Assembly: GCF_018967645.1 (NCBI RefSeq)
Contig: NZ_JAHLZF010000005.1
Location: forward strand, 70,057-134,056
Direction: 5' to 3'
From: Allobacillus halotolerans
GTDB taxonomy: Bacteria; Bacillota; Bacilli; Bacillales; Alkalibacillaceae
DNA: 64,000 bases
Made by a program: the position numbers and the translations under genes. Position 1 is the first letter of the stretch, and each line of letters opens with the position of its first letter. Shown here piece after piece: positions 17,784 through 27,028 of the stretch. The notes beneath the pieces were generated by a model that ran no database searches, was not told where the DNA came from, and worked only from the letters and a program-made list of their open reading frames with translations.

Positions 17784-18554
17784 TTACATATGGCTAAACC
17801 ATTCGTTTAATGTACGGACAGAATACGTTGGCTGCTTCGGATATTTGGCCAACTCCTCTTCTGATGTCACTCCCGTTTGCACATGAAGCGTGTCCAAACC
17901 CGATTGAATCCCCGCCATAATGTCCGTTTCATAATTATCCCCAACCATGATGGTTTTTTCGCGTGGAATCCCTAACTTTTGTAGCGCAAATTCCATCATA
18001 AATGGTTGCGGTTTCCCTACATAAGTTGGCTTTTTACCGGAAACGTGACTCACTAATTCGACGAAAGCCCCGTTACCAGGTGTAAAACCTCGTTCAGTTG
18101 GAACTTTGATGTCCGGATTCGTCGCAAGTAAATACGCGCCCTTCTGTGCATTCAACGCTGCGCGGGTGATTTTTTCATACGTAACGTTTCGATCGATTCC
18201 CATGACAACGATTTCTGCTTCTTGATCCGTCAATTCGATTCCCGCTTCTTCTAGGGCAGAAATTAAACCGGTTTGACCGACGACAAAAGCACGACGGCTC
18301 GTTAATTTTTCTTTAATAAAAGCAGCTGTTGCTAGTGATGCTGTAATCACTTGTTCAACTTGCGCTTCAATACCAAAACCTCTTAGTTTCTCTGCTGTTT
18401 GCTCCAGTGTCCGTGACGAATTATTTGTCAAAAACAGATGTGGAATATGACGTTTATTTAATTCATCAACGAATTCTTTGGCACCTTGAATTTCATCTGT
18501 TCCACGAAACATCGTGCCATCCAAATCAATTAAATATCCCTCGTAGTGTTTCAT
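17784..18554 (-). CDS. yutF: HAD-family sugar/nucleotide phosphatase (NagD-like, YutF)
   Basis: The 256-residue HAD subfamily IIA phosphatase has motif I YLIDLDGTMFRG, motif II FLTNNSSR, and motif III/IV VGDNYETDIMAG. The cap region lies between motifs II and III. Natural substrates are unknown; the B. subtilis homologue is a broad-range phosphatase. It is 6 bp downstream of yutE. Confidence 0.93.
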   Translation of the reverse strand: MKHYEGYLIDLDGTMFRGTDEIQGAKEFVDELNKRHIPHLFLTNNSSRTLEQTAEKLRGFGIEAQVEQVITASLATAAFIKEKLTSRRAFVVGQTGLISALEEAGIELTDQEAEIVVMGIDRNVTYEKITRAALNAQKGAYLLATNPDIKVPTERGFTPGNGAFVELVSHVSGKKPTYVGKPQPFMMEFALQKLGIPREKTIMVGDNYETDIMAGIQSGLDTLHVQTGVTSEEELAKYPKQPTYSVRTLNEWFSHM

Positions 18555-18560
18555 TGTTGA

Positions 18561-19004
18561 TTACTCCTTTGGTTTATGAAAAGCATTGATAGGACCGAGT
18601 TCGTTTTCCAAATAATTTAAAACGAGTGGACGAAAATGTTCAATCGTATCCAAATTATTTCTTAACGTTTTCTCAATCTCTGAATGGTTGATCTTCGTAT
18701 ACTCCCGGACCAGCTTCGGACGCAGGCTGACGATCTCTTTATAGGAAGCTTCGTGTTCTTTCGGAATCACTCGCTCATCAACTAAAATATCAATAATATC
18801 TTCATAACTACCTGGGTCTCTCATGATAAATCCATCAATCATCAAGTTTCCGACATCAATAATGGATTCGACGACCATTTGCGCCAACCGTTCAATGCCT
18901 AATTTCTCCAAAAAACTGACAGCTTCTTGTTGCTCCAATACTTCAAGTAAACCATTGTAATAAAGTAATGTATTTTCAATATTTTCTCGGTCGACAAAAT
19001 ACAT
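18561..19004 (-). CDS. yutE: DUF86/HepT-like protein YutE
   Basis: The 147-residue helical protein has the DUF86 core ERLAQMVVESIIDVGNLMIDG. HepT toxins of this family carry an Rx4-6HxY motif; here the position reads RPKLVREY, with Arg replacing His, and no MNT nucleotidyltransferase partner is adjacent. A housekeeping, non-toxin role is therefore more likely. The ATG at 19004 is chosen because AAAGG lies 9 nt upstream; in-frame ATGs at 19010 and 19013 are too close to it. Confidence 0.87.
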   Translation of the reverse strand: MYFVDRENIENTLLYYNGLLEVLEQQEAVSFLEKLGIERLAQMVVESIIDVGNLMIDGFIMRDPGSYEDIIDILVDERVIPKEHEASYKEIVSLRPKLVREYTKINHSEIEKTLRNNLDTIEHFRPLVLNYLENELGPINAFHKPKE

Positions 19005-19145
19005 AATCATCATCCTTTCACCCCATAGTTTAACATAACTAATAAGCTCAAGCCTTACAGGAATGCATTGAATTTTGGCTATCGGATGAACCTATTAGCT
19101 ACTTTTGGTAAAATGGGGTAAAAGATTTGTCAGGAGTGTCAATGA

Positions 19146-19415
19146 ATGAGCAATGTAAACATGATCAAAGATGAAACAGAAAGTACGAGTGTACGATATG
19201 TTAGCTTTAGCACCGAATTCAGAAGATATGATTTTGCATTTTTCGAAAGTGAAACGATAGACGATAAGGTTTTCATTCTCGATTTGCAAAGCTCGCACTA
19301 TACGACAGTGAAAAAAGATGAACTCAAATCGCCAAAATATTATGCGCACCATTTCCGTGTAAATGAATATGAGGCAGAGGAAATATTCGAATACTTGAAA
19401 GAAAATTTGAAGTAA
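19146..19415 (+). CDS. DUF3055 family protein
   Basis: The 89-residue protein reads RYVSFSTEFRRYDFAFF, ILDLQSSHYTTV and EYEAEEIFEYLKENL, which fits the Bacillaceae DUF3055 family. No catalytic residues or membrane segment are seen. Function is unknown. It lies upstream of another small gene on the same strand, 108 bp away, as is common in the yut region. Confidence 0.8.
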   Translation: MSNVNMIKDETESTSVRYVSFSTEFRRYDFAFFESETIDDKVFILDLQSSHYTTVKKDELKSPKYYAHHFRVNEYEAEEIFEYLKENLK

Positions 19416-19523
19416 GGTTGATGAAAACCAAGCGCCTAAGTTTTTAGCCAAAACCAAACGAACTTCATACGTATAATCGCCTTCTGAGTGGAAAGCCTAT
19501 TGACTGACAGGAGGCGATTAGTT

Positions 19524-19784
19524 ATGCCAAAAAAGAAGAAATATGATGATTTCGCAAACGTTGAGATCGATCGAAATTACCAAATCCCTGAAGAATTCCC
19601 TGAAGGAACTTACGGGGAGCCGGTAAACGCTGAACAACCGCTCCAATCGCAAGTCGATAACCCGAATCGACGCCCTTATTCCGCTTTCAATTATGAAAAT
19701 AAAACACTACATGCGGATGCTCAACGGAATATGTCAAACTCCCACCCACCTAATGATTTTCCAGCCGAAGATACTGAGGACTAG
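19524..19784 (+). CDS. Small hydrophilic conserved hypothetical protein
   Basis: An 86-residue protein begins MPKKKKYDDFANVEID. The ATG at 19524 follows GGAGGCGATTAGTT, so the 12-residue upstream extension was dropped. It is polar, rich in Asn, Pro, Asp and Glu, has no hydrophobic segment, and contains EEFPEGTYGEP. I do not recognise a characterised family. The good RBS and following terminator support it as a real gene. Confidence 0.7.
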   Translation: MPKKKKYDDFANVEIDRNYQIPEEFPEGTYGEPVNAEQPLQSQVDNPNRRPYSAFNYENKTLHADAQRNMSNSHPPNDFPAEDTED

Positions 19785-19804
19785 CAAGGAAAATTGCACC
19801 CGAT

Positions 19805-19848
19805 AAAGCTTGTAGAAAATGCCATGTTTTCTGCAAGCTTTTTTTATT
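19805..19848 (+). terminator. Intrinsic terminator after the small hypothetical gene
   Basis: A 15-nt stem AAAGCTTGTAGAAAA/TTTTCTGCAAGCTTT with one wobble is followed by TTTTATTTT. Confidence 0.93.
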
Positions 19849-19968
19849 TTAAAGGTGTTTTACAAATTTCGAGGGACTTTTTTAAAAAAACGTTTCATGC
19901 TTAATAAGTTCATGCGTTCAGTGTTATGATGGAGGAATGAAAGTGCTTATACTAAAGGGTGATTTGAA

Positions 19969-22900
19969 TTGTTAACTGAACAATCGATTCAATCGATGTT
20001 TTCAAATAGAATGTTCGAGCGTGGCAAGCGTTACTATCGCAAAGGAGCGGTGGAGCGTGTCGTATTTGATGAACTTCAAAAGTCTTGGTCAGGCACTGTG
20101 TCGGGCAGTGAAATGTATCATGTGTCCATACAGAAGCACGATGATGATACGTTCGATCATGCATGTACATGCCCTGCCTATGAAACATTTGGAGAATGTA
20201 AACATATTGTTGCTGTTCTATTAAAATTAGCCAATCGAGAAGCAGTTGACAAAGGTCAACTGTTCGATAATTTTTTAGAAAATCGTAAGCAAAATGATAT
20301 GCCTAACCGAAGAATCAACAAGGAACCTAAACCTACTGACGATCTCTCGGCTAGGATAATTAACCTTTTCATGGACACCAATTCAGCGGATTCAACTTTG
20401 CATAAAGAGCCGCTTCAGACTGAATATATTTTAAAAATCGATCATCAATTATTGAAAGGTATGCTACTTTCTGTCGAGATGAAGACCGGTGTCGAACGTA
20501 CATATGTCGTCAAAAACCTGAAGAAGTTTTTAAAGAGTGTCGATGAACAATCTGAGCATTTTTTTACACCGAAATTTTCTTATGATCCAAAACAACATAT
20601 GTTCAAAGAAGAAGATCAACGTGTGATGCAAATTCTTTTGGATATATACCGAAGTGACGCTTTCTATGAAAACCAATGGCAAACGATTGCCAATCAAAAG
20701 GGAATGACGATTCCACCGTACTTCGCCAAGGAACTGCTACAGGCTCTTTCTGAAAGAGGCTGTACATTCGAAGACGTGACGGGAACTTTTCGGGAGATTC
20801 ACTTATTCAAAGACGCTTTGCCATTTGATTTTTCTCTTCATGAAAATAGTCATGGCTATGCGCTCGGTTTTGATGCGATGGATCATTTCCATTATTTTAA
20901 AGACTACGGAATCATTCAGGAAGGTCAGTATTTTTATCATTTGAACGCAAACCAACGGGAGATCATGAAGAATATTTATGGATTTTTGTATCGAAATCCG
21001 AAATCGAGTATTCCGATTCAAAAGCACCAGATGGACTCTTTCGTTTCGAATGTCGTGCCGAACTTGAAACAAATCGGGGATGTTCGTCTTTCTGAACAAG
21101 TATCTGAGGCAATCATCAATCCGTCTCTTCAAGCGACCATGCATTTAGATTTAGATGGCGAGCGGTTAACGGCGAATATCCGCTATTGGTATGACGATAT
21201 CGAAATCGATCCGATGCAGCCTGGTGATACTCAAAAACGAGATTCTTCACAAATTTTAGTGCGAGATACTGAAAAAGAACAACGTGTGATGAATATAATT
21301 GAGTCGGCAGGATTTAAGTTCAATGGCCATGAACTTTACTTGGATGATGAAGAAGATATGTTCACGTTTCTGTATTACTTGCTACCGCAGCTGGATGAAG
21401 ATGTGGCAATATATTTAACGAATGCGGTGAAAAATCTACTCGTAGATGAAATTGAGTCTCCCGCCGTTCATGTGGATTTGGATTCAAACGGTGATTTTCT
21501 GGAAATCGATTTTGATTTGGGAGATATCGACCAGAGCGAAATCAGTCATATAATTCAATCCGTCGTTGAGAAAAAACGATATTACCGGTTGCCGAATGGC
21601 CGCTTCGTACCACTTGAAGAAGACTCTTTCGCGCAAATATCGAACGTTTTTGATGAGATGCGTCTAAATCCAGAAGATTTAAAAGATGGCAAGGTGCAAC
21701 TACCTGCCTACCGCGGACTTCAGATGGACGAAGCGATGTCTGAGCATTTCCGAAAAAATTATAATCAAGCTTTTCAACAACTGATTGAGGACATTAAAAA
21801 TCCTGAATCCTTTGATATACCATTGCCAGCTGGAATCCATGCTGATTTGCGTGAATACCAAATCTTAGGCTTCCAGTGGCTAAAATCATTAAGTCGTTAC
21901 CGATTCGGTGGAATTCTAGCGGATGATATGGGACTTGGGAAGACGCTTCAGACGATTGCTTATCTTTTATCTGAAAAAGAAAATAATCCGGACCAGGATC
22001 AGCCGGCCCTCGTCGTTTCACCTGCTTCCCTCGTATATAACTGGGAGTCAGAGTTCAAAAAGTTCGCTCCATCGATGAAAGTCTGTGTCATCCACGGAAG
22101 TATCGGGGAACGAGAGGAATTATTTAAAATCGCTGATGAATACGATGTGTTGATCACTTCCTATCCATTAGTGCGGCAGGATTTAGAACAATATCGTGAT
22201 AGACGATTTTCGACGCTGATTTTAGATGAAGCGCAAGCGATCAAAAACCATTTGACGAAGCAGGCACAAGCGATCCGGTCGATACGTGCTGGAAGACGCT
22301 TTGCTTTAAGTGGCACACCAATCGAAAACTCACTCGATGAGTTGTGGTCGTTGTTCGATGTGATCATGCCCGGTTTTTTCCCAAGTAAAAAAGCGTTCCG
22401 TGAACTTCCTCATGAACAGATTTCCCGGATGAGTCGTCCATTCATTTTACGTCGGATCAAACAAGACGTATTGACGGAGCTTCCAGATAAAATTGAATCA
22501 GTAAATCATTCTGAATTGACGAAGGATCAGAAACAGCTTTATCTTGGGTATCTTGAAAAAATTCAAGGAGAGGCTGCAAGCGCCATTTCCAGTGAAGGAT
22601 TCCAGAAAAGCCGAATGAAAATATTAGCTGGACTCACACGACTTCGCCAGCTATGCTGCCACCCTTCTTTATTTATCGAAGGATATGAAGGCGAATCCGG
22701 CAAGTTGAATCAGCTACTGGAAATGGTCGAAACTGCTAGGCAAAACGGTCAACGGATTCTGATTTTCTCCCAATTTTCAAGCATGTTGAAAATTATTCGA
22801 GAAGAAATGAACGCAATGGGTGAAGATGTTTTTTATTTGGACGGACAAACGCCTTCAAAACACCGCGTCGATATGGTCGATCGCTTCAATGACGGAGAGA

Positions 22901-23208
22901 AAAACATTTTCCTTATATCACTTAAAGCTGGCGGCACAGGACTGAACCTAACCGGCGCAGACACAGTCATTTTATATGATTTATGGTGGAACCCGGCCGT
23001 CGAAGAACAAGCAACAGGCCGCGCCCATCGGATGGGTCAGAAAAAAGTTGTTCAAGTGTACAGATTGATCACGAAAGGCACGATTGAAGAAAAAATCCAT
23101 GCATTACAACAACGCAAAAGAGAACTGATTGAAAATGTGATTCAACCAGGCGAAACGAACTTCACAAGCTTGAGTGAAAACGAAATTCGTGAGTTGTTGA
23201 ATGTTTAA
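19969..23208 (+). CDS. SWIM zinc-finger SNF2-family helicase/ATPase
   Basis: The 1079-residue protein begins at a TTG with AAGGGTGATTTGAA upstream. Residues about 60-90 hold a SWIM zinc finger (CTCPAYETFGECKH). A SNF2-associated middle region follows. From about 620 comes the Swi2/Snf2 ATPase: DDMGLGKTLQT (Walker A), LDEAQAIKN (DEAQ box), SGTPIENSLDELWS, then helicase C motifs LIFSQFSSM, LISLKAGGTGLNLTGA and QATGRAHRMGQ. It is a DNA-dependent ATP-driven translocase probably remodelling protein-DNA complexes. B. subtilis YwqA is the closest type I know. It is followed by a terminator and array C. Confidence 0.93.
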   Translation: MLTEQSIQSMFSNRMFERGKRYYRKGAVERVVFDELQKSWSGTVSGSEMYHVSIQKHDDDTFDHACTCPAYETFGECKHIVAVLLKLANREAVDKGQLFDNFLENRKQNDMPNRRINKEPKPTDDLSARIINLFMDTNSADSTLHKEPLQTEYILKIDHQLLKGMLLSVEMKTGVERTYVVKNLKKFLKSVDEQSEHFFTPKFSYDPKQHMFKEEDQRVMQILLDIYRSDAFYENQWQTIANQKGMTIPPYFAKELLQALSERGCTFEDVTGTFREIHLFKDALPFDFSLHENSHGYALGFDAMDHFHYFKDYGIIQEGQYFYHLNANQREIMKNIYGFLYRNPKSSIPIQKHQMDSFVSNVVPNLKQIGDVRLSEQVSEAIINPSLQATMHLDLDGERLTANIRYWYDDIEIDPMQPGDTQKRDSSQILVRDTEKEQRVMNIIESAGFKFNGHELYLDDEEDMFTFLYYLLPQLDEDVAIYLTNAVKNLLVDEIESPAVHVDLDSNGDFLEIDFDLGDIDQSEISHIIQSVVEKKRYYRLPNGRFVPLEEDSFAQISNVFDEMRLNPEDLKDGKVQLPAYRGLQMDEAMSEHFRKNYNQAFQQLIEDIKNPESFDIPLPAGIHADLREYQILGFQWLKSLSRYRFGGILADDMGLGKTLQTIAYLLSEKENNPDQDQPALVVSPASLVYNWESEFKKFAPSMKVCVIHGSIGEREELFKIADEYDVLITSYPLVRQDLEQYRDRRFSTLILDEAQAIKNHLTKQAQAIRSIRAGRRFALSGTPIENSLDELWSLFDVIMPGFFPSKKAFRELPHEQISRMSRPFILRRIKQDVLTELPDKIESVNHSELTKDQKQLYLGYLEKIQGEAASAISSEGFQKSRMKILAGLTRLRQLCCHPSLFIEGYEGESGKLNQLLEMVETARQNGQRILIFSQFSSMLKIIREEMNAMGEDVFYLDGQTPSKHRVDMVDRFNDGEKNIFLISLKAGGTGLNLTGADTVILYDLWWNPAVEEQATGRAHRMGQKKVVQVYRLITKGTIEEKIHALQQRKRELIENVIQPGETNFTSLSENEIRELLNV

Positions 23209-23223
23209 TTTAGATAGTGAGGA

Positions 23224-23251
23224 GGCACTGACTTCGGTCGGTGCTTTTTTT
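23224..23251 (+). terminator. Intrinsic terminator after the SNF2-family gene
   Basis: GCACTGAC-TTCG-GTCGGTGC with a stable tetraloop is followed by TTTTTTTG. About 70 bp around it are similar to the terminator at 44110-44139 (minus strand), and both lead into the same repeat family. Confidence 0.93.
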
Positions 23252-23274
23252 GTGCTAAAACGCAAAGCGATGTG

Positions 23275-23673
23275 GTTAACATTGAAGCAGTGCGAATTAA
23301 CACTGAAGCGACGGGGATTAACACTGAAGCCGCGCGAATCAACACTGAAGACGCGCGATTTAACACTGAAGCCGTGCGAATTAACACTGAAGCGACGCGG
23401 GTTAACACTGAAGGCCAACGAATTAACACTGAAGCTGCACGAATTAACCCTGAAGCCACGCGAATTAACACTGAAGACGCGCGATTTAACACTGAAGCTG
23501 CACGAATTAACACTGAAGACGCGCGATTTAACACTGAAGCTGCGCGGGTTAACCCTGAAGCTGCGGGAATTAACACTGAAGCCGTGCGAATTAACACTGA
23601 AGCGACGCGGGTTAACACTGAAGCTGCACGAATTAACCCTGAAGCGACGCGGGTTAACACTGAAGGCCCGTGA
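23275..23673 (+). repeat. Tandem array C: nineteen 21-bp units, TTAACACTGAAG family
   Basis: Nineteen head-to-tail units of exactly 21 bp carry the core TTAACACTGAAG (variants TTAACCCTGAAG and TTAACATTGAAG) plus a variable nine-base GC-rich part such as CCGCGCGAA or CGACGCGGG. Because 21 is a multiple of three and stop codons are rare, long ORFs are open in three frames on both strands. None has a credible RBS, and they encode only seven-residue repeats (LTLKPRE, INTEAAR). I treat it as noncoding. The first unit is the TTAACATTGAAG variant, as in array G. Confidence 0.97.
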
Positions 23674-23817
23674 CCAAACATCGAAAACGACCGCTTTTAT
23701 GTTTCATGTTCCGCACACTACTTCATGCAATTGGAAGGATATGTTTAATTCGCCGTCATAGCGGGGATATTTCCTATAGAAGAAGTGAGAGAAGTTGCGT
23801 TTTAAAGGAGTTTTCAA

Positions 23818-24552
23818 ATGTTGACTAAAAATAGTTCATTTTTACTGACAAAGGATGATTTTGAACAAGCCGATCACTTACCGGATTGGCTGTTACGAGA
23901 ATATAAAACGTTTAGTGAAACTGTTACAGATCCTACATTCCCATGTTTTTTCGGTATGACGGCTCAGCGTAGAGGTGAGCTTCGTTATTCTTACATTGAG
24001 CATGATAAATGGGATCATTTACCTGAAGCCGTAGAAAGCTTTCTAAGTCTCTTCACACCGGAAAATAAAACGAGACATGGTTTATTCATTTTTGTGGAGC
24101 CTGAGTCTGAAGAAAAATCAATCGACTATTATCGATCGTATTTCTGGGATATTCTACAATATTTACATGAACAAGACCGTTTCGATTGGCCAGCTGGCGC
24201 GCCGAAAGACCCTGAACATTATTTATGGGATTTCCATTTTGCAGGCGAGCCAATATTCGCGTTCGGTAATGCGCCAGCTTATAAACAAAGAAAAACTAGA
24301 GACCTTGGCAACAGTCTCGTCTTAGGTTTCCAGCCACGCAAGATTTTTGAAGGGCTCGAAGGCACAGAAAAAGGCGGCATCATGTCCCGTGAAAAAGTCC
24401 GTGCCCGCGTTGAAGCTTGGGATGGTCTTCCAAAACACCCGGATATCAGTCATTTCGGTGACCCTGATCATAATGAGTGGAAGCAATTCTTTATTGGCGA
24501 TGACATTGAACCGATTAAAGGAAAATGTCCTTTCCACCATAAAGATAGCTAA
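23818..24552 (+). CDS. YqcI/YcgG family protein, possible heme-dependent guanidine N-hydroxylase
   Basis: The 244-residue cytosolic protein matches the YqcI/YcgG family. Visible blocks are DPTFPCFFGMTAQRRGELRY, WDFHFAGEPIFAFGNAPAY, the arginine-rich YKQRKTRDLGNSLVLGFQP, and the C-terminal KCPFHH. Known family knowledge: GntA of guanitoxin synthesis is a heme-dependent N-hydroxylase of a guanidino group, and others in or near this family act on arginine. No substrate can be assigned here. The ATG follows AAAGGAGTTTTCAA. The next gene is a guanidino-hydrolase-fold protein 79 bp downstream, so a two-gene unit is likely. Confidence 0.8.
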   Translation: MLTKNSSFLLTKDDFEQADHLPDWLLREYKTFSETVTDPTFPCFFGMTAQRRGELRYSYIEHDKWDHLPEAVESFLSLFTPENKTRHGLFIFVEPESEEKSIDYYRSYFWDILQYLHEQDRFDWPAGAPKDPEHYLWDFHFAGEPIFAFGNAPAYKQRKTRDLGNSLVLGFQPRKIFEGLEGTEKGGIMSREKVRARVEAWDGLPKHPDISHFGDPDHNEWKQFFIGDDIEPIKGKCPFHHKDS

Positions 24553-24631
24553 CAATAAAAATCGCGGAAAGAGAAAGCTATAAAATTTATATTCCAATCA
24601 CGACTTTATCGATATCAATGGAGGTTACAGC

Positions 24632-25483
24632 ATGAGAGGGATCACATCAACTCAAAAAATAAATTGTCGTACTGAATACGCCACATTAAAAAAAGCCGTT
24701 GTAGTGAAGCCTTCTTTTATGAAAATCACACAAGTAATTAATGAAACGCAGAAGCATTATAAAAACACTAATATAGATACAACGCTCGCCGTAAAGCAGC
24801 ATAGGCACTTTTTAAAGGTTATGAGGTCACATGGCATCGAAGTCACTGAACTTTCTCCAAATCCTCATTTAAATGAACACGTCTTTACACGTGACACTGC
24901 CTTTGTGATTGATGACCAGTTATTCGTGGCATCCATGAACGAAGAAGTTCGGCAAGGTGAAACCGAGCAATTAAAGGAATGGTTACATGAACAATCGGTA
25001 CCTTTTCAAAAAGGTTTAGAAGGTTCAATTGAAGGCGGAGATGTCATCATTGACGGTGACACCATTTGGGTTGGTCTAAGTGGACGCACAACATTCGATG
25101 CCGTGAAAGATTTACAACGACGATTACCGAGCTACAATGTGCGACCTTTACGGTTAAAGGATGATATTCTTCATCTCGATTACGTCTTTAATATCTTAAG
25201 CGAAGACACTGCTCTTGTTTACAGTGATGCTTTTACTAAAAAAGATTTAAGAAAACTTCATTCCAACTATCACGTGATTTCTGTTACCGATGAAGAGCAA
25301 TTTCAAATGGGACCAAACGTCCTTTCAATCGGTGATGGAAAAGTTATTAGCCTTCCTCAAAATGAACGATTGAATAACGTGTTAGAATCCGAAGGCTATA
25401 AAGTCATACGCGTCGATCTCTCTGAAATCATCAAGTCCGGTGGCTCATTCAGATGTTGTACATTACCTTTGCAGCGAGGCTAA
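24632..25483 (+). CDS. Dimethylargininase (DDAH)/arginine deiminase-family amidinohydrolase
   Basis: The 283-residue protein shows the guanidino-modifying enzyme fold: NEHVFTRDTAFVID, the acidic SIEGGDVII, the catalytic His in ILHLDYVFN, and a C-terminal nucleophile region SGGSFRCCTLPL. DDAH relatives hydrolyse N-omega-methylarginines to citrulline plus amine; amidinotransferases share the fold. B. subtilis YkgA is similar. The ATG at 24632 follows GGAGGTTACAGC. With the upstream YqcI/YcgG protein it suggests chemistry on an arginine derivative. Confidence 0.87.
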   Translation: MRGITSTQKINCRTEYATLKKAVVVKPSFMKITQVINETQKHYKNTNIDTTLAVKQHRHFLKVMRSHGIEVTELSPNPHLNEHVFTRDTAFVIDDQLFVASMNEEVRQGETEQLKEWLHEQSVPFQKGLEGSIEGGDVIIDGDTIWVGLSGRTTFDAVKDLQRRLPSYNVRPLRLKDDILHLDYVFNILSEDTALVYSDAFTKKDLRKLHSNYHVISVTDEEQFQMGPNVLSIGDGKVISLPQNERLNNVLESEGYKVIRVDLSEIIKSGGSFRCCTLPLQRG

Positions 25484-25508
25484 TCGATAAGCAACATTGA
25501 AACAAATA

Positions 25509-25546
25509 CTCGAACGATTTCTCAATTAAATCGTTCGGGTTTTTTA
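25509..25546 (+). terminator. Intrinsic terminator after the DDAH-family gene
   Basis: A 10-bp stem CGAACGATTT/AAATCGTTCG is followed by GGTTTTTTAT. Confidence 0.92.
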
Positions 25547-25570
25547 TGTATGTAAACCTCAACAATAATA

Positions 25571-25607
25571 AAAAACCTTGCACTACCAACTTGGGTAGAA
25601 CAAGGTT
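25571..25607 (-). terminator. Intrinsic terminator after yutD
   Basis: On the minus strand AACCTTG-TTCTACCCAAGTTGGTAGTG-CAAGGTT is followed by TTTTATTATTG; an inner CTACC/GGTAG stem extends the hairpin. Confidence 0.9.
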
Positions 25608-25610
25608 TCA

Positions 25611-25880
25611 TTAGTCAATCCGTTTCAAAACGAAATAAGGACAACCAAAATTACAATATTCATAAATATAATCTTCTAATGTAGATATTTTCGTATCAAA
25701 GGTCGCTTTTTGATTTTGATCATCATAAAAACCTTTTAGACGAAGCTGACCATAACCCCAGTCACCGACGAGGAAATCATACTTCGCCAGCAAATCCACA
25801 TATTTTTCTTCGATAGCTTCTTCATTGAAAGCTTCTCTGTATTCGTAAATTAAATCATAATTGGTTCCTTGAAGTTCCAT
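25611..25880 (-). CDS. yutD: YutD family protein (DUF1027)
   Basis: The 89-residue protein contains the family block YDFLVGDWGYGQLRLKGFY and ends YEYCNFGCPYFVLKRID with a CxxxC pair. The ATG at 25880 follows GAGGTGATCTCC; the 21-residue upstream extension is not supported. The family is widespread in Firmicutes with no fixed role. It is convergent with the DDAH-family gene and divergent from lytH, as in the yutD-yunA area of B. subtilis. Confidence 0.9.
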   Translation of the reverse strand: MELQGTNYDLIYEYREAFNEEAIEEKYVDLLAKYDFLVGDWGYGQLRLKGFYDDQNQKATFDTKISTLEDYIYEYCNFGCPYFVLKRID

Positions 25881-26002
25881 GGAGATCACCTCGTTATACA
25901 TAGTGTACCATAATTTCCTTATCCATTCTCTACATGAAAACAATTTAGCTGCTTACACTAAGAATTAGCTAAATTCCGATATGAGAAAGGATTCCAATCT
26001 GT

Positions 26003-26956
26003 ATGCGAAAATTTCTATGCCTACTTATTATTTTGCTTGCTATACCCGTGACAGTGCAAGCCGAAGACAATGACGATGAATATCTTGAACGAATGGGACT
26101 TTACCGAAAGACGGCTGCTGTGACAGACTTGCCTTGGTATTCACTTGCAGCCATGGACCAATATGAACGTAATATCAATAAAGAGATCGATGGTCGAATG
26201 ACAGGGATTATCATCAAGCCCGAAACATGGTTTGGTTTACTTAACTTTGACAATAAGCGAAAGCATTCCGAAGAAGCCATTCAATTGTTCGGCGGAAAAG
26301 GTATGGACGGAAATGGGGATGGGATTGCTGATATTGAAGATGATGAAGATGTGCTGTACACCTATGCCACTATCATTCAGCAATTGACCGACGAAGAAGG
26401 CACCATGCAAAAAGCTTTAGAAACTTATTATGACCGTGAAAAAGCTGCCGATTTAATCGCTCTGATGGAAAAAATCTTTCATAAGTTTCAAACACTTGAT
26501 TTAAGTGAGCGATCCTTTATCGTTTCGAAAAACTTCAATTATAGTTACAAAAATACGTGGGGAGACTCACGTGGCTATGGAGGAAGAAGGATTCATGAAG
26601 GAACCGACATTTTTGCCGGATACGGGACACCTGTTAAATCAGCCTCTTATGGAATCGTTGAGATCAAAGGATGGAACAAGTTCGGTGGTTGGCGGGTCGG
26701 AATTCGCGACGCATATAACATCTATCATTACTATGCTCATTTAAGCCGATTTGAAGAAGGGATTGAAGAAGGCACCCTCGTCAAACCTGGACAAGTTATC
26801 GGATATGTGGGTTCAACAGGATATGGGCCAGAAGGAACACAAGGCAAATTCCCACCTCACTTACATTATGGCATTTACAAAGATAACGGAAAATATGAGT
26901 GGGCTTATGACCCGTACCCTTCCTTAAAACGCTGGGAGCGAAATACTGACGGATAA
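26003..26956 (+). CDS. lytH: LytH-like sporulation L-Ala--D-Glu endopeptidase (M23 family)
   Basis: The 317-residue secreted protein has a signal peptide MRKFLCLLIILLAIPVTVQA ending near residue 20. The C-terminal M23 peptidase domain has zinc ligands in RRIHEGTDIFA and PPHLHYGIY. B. subtilis LytH (YunA) cleaves the L-Ala-D-Glu bond in spore cortex peptidoglycan to make single-L-Ala side chains; length and surroundings match. A GNGDGIADIEDDED stretch could bind calcium. RBS AAAGGA is 11 nt before ATG. Sigma-K control is expected, but I could not find a clear box. Confidence 0.88.
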   Translation: MRKFLCLLIILLAIPVTVQAEDNDDEYLERMGLYRKTAAVTDLPWYSLAAMDQYERNINKEIDGRMTGIIIKPETWFGLLNFDNKRKHSEEAIQLFGGKGMDGNGDGIADIEDDEDVLYTYATIIQQLTDEEGTMQKALETYYDREKAADLIALMEKIFHKFQTLDLSERSFIVSKNFNYSYKNTWGDSRGYGGRRIHEGTDIFAGYGTPVKSASYGIVEIKGWNKFGGWRVGIRDAYNIYHYYAHLSRFEEGIEEGTLVKPGQVIGYVGSTGYGPEGTQGKFPPHLHYGIYKDNGKYEWAYDPYPSLKRWERNTDG

Positions 26957-27028
26957 CTTGCTCTAGCCAATTGAAATATTTCTCCTTTAGTGAAAAAATA
27001 GAGATAGTGAACTATTGGAGATGAAATC

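Noticed and set aside
18561-19004. YutE as a HepT toxin
   Set aside because: The catalytic His of the Rx4-6HxY motif is replaced by Arg and no MNT antitoxin gene is adjacent.
23201-23761. Long overlapping ORFs on both strands across array C (7-residue repeats such as LTLKPRE and INTEAAR)
   Set aside because: Three long frames are open at once simply because the 21-bp unit is a multiple of three and lacks stops. None has a proper RBS, and the array follows a terminator.
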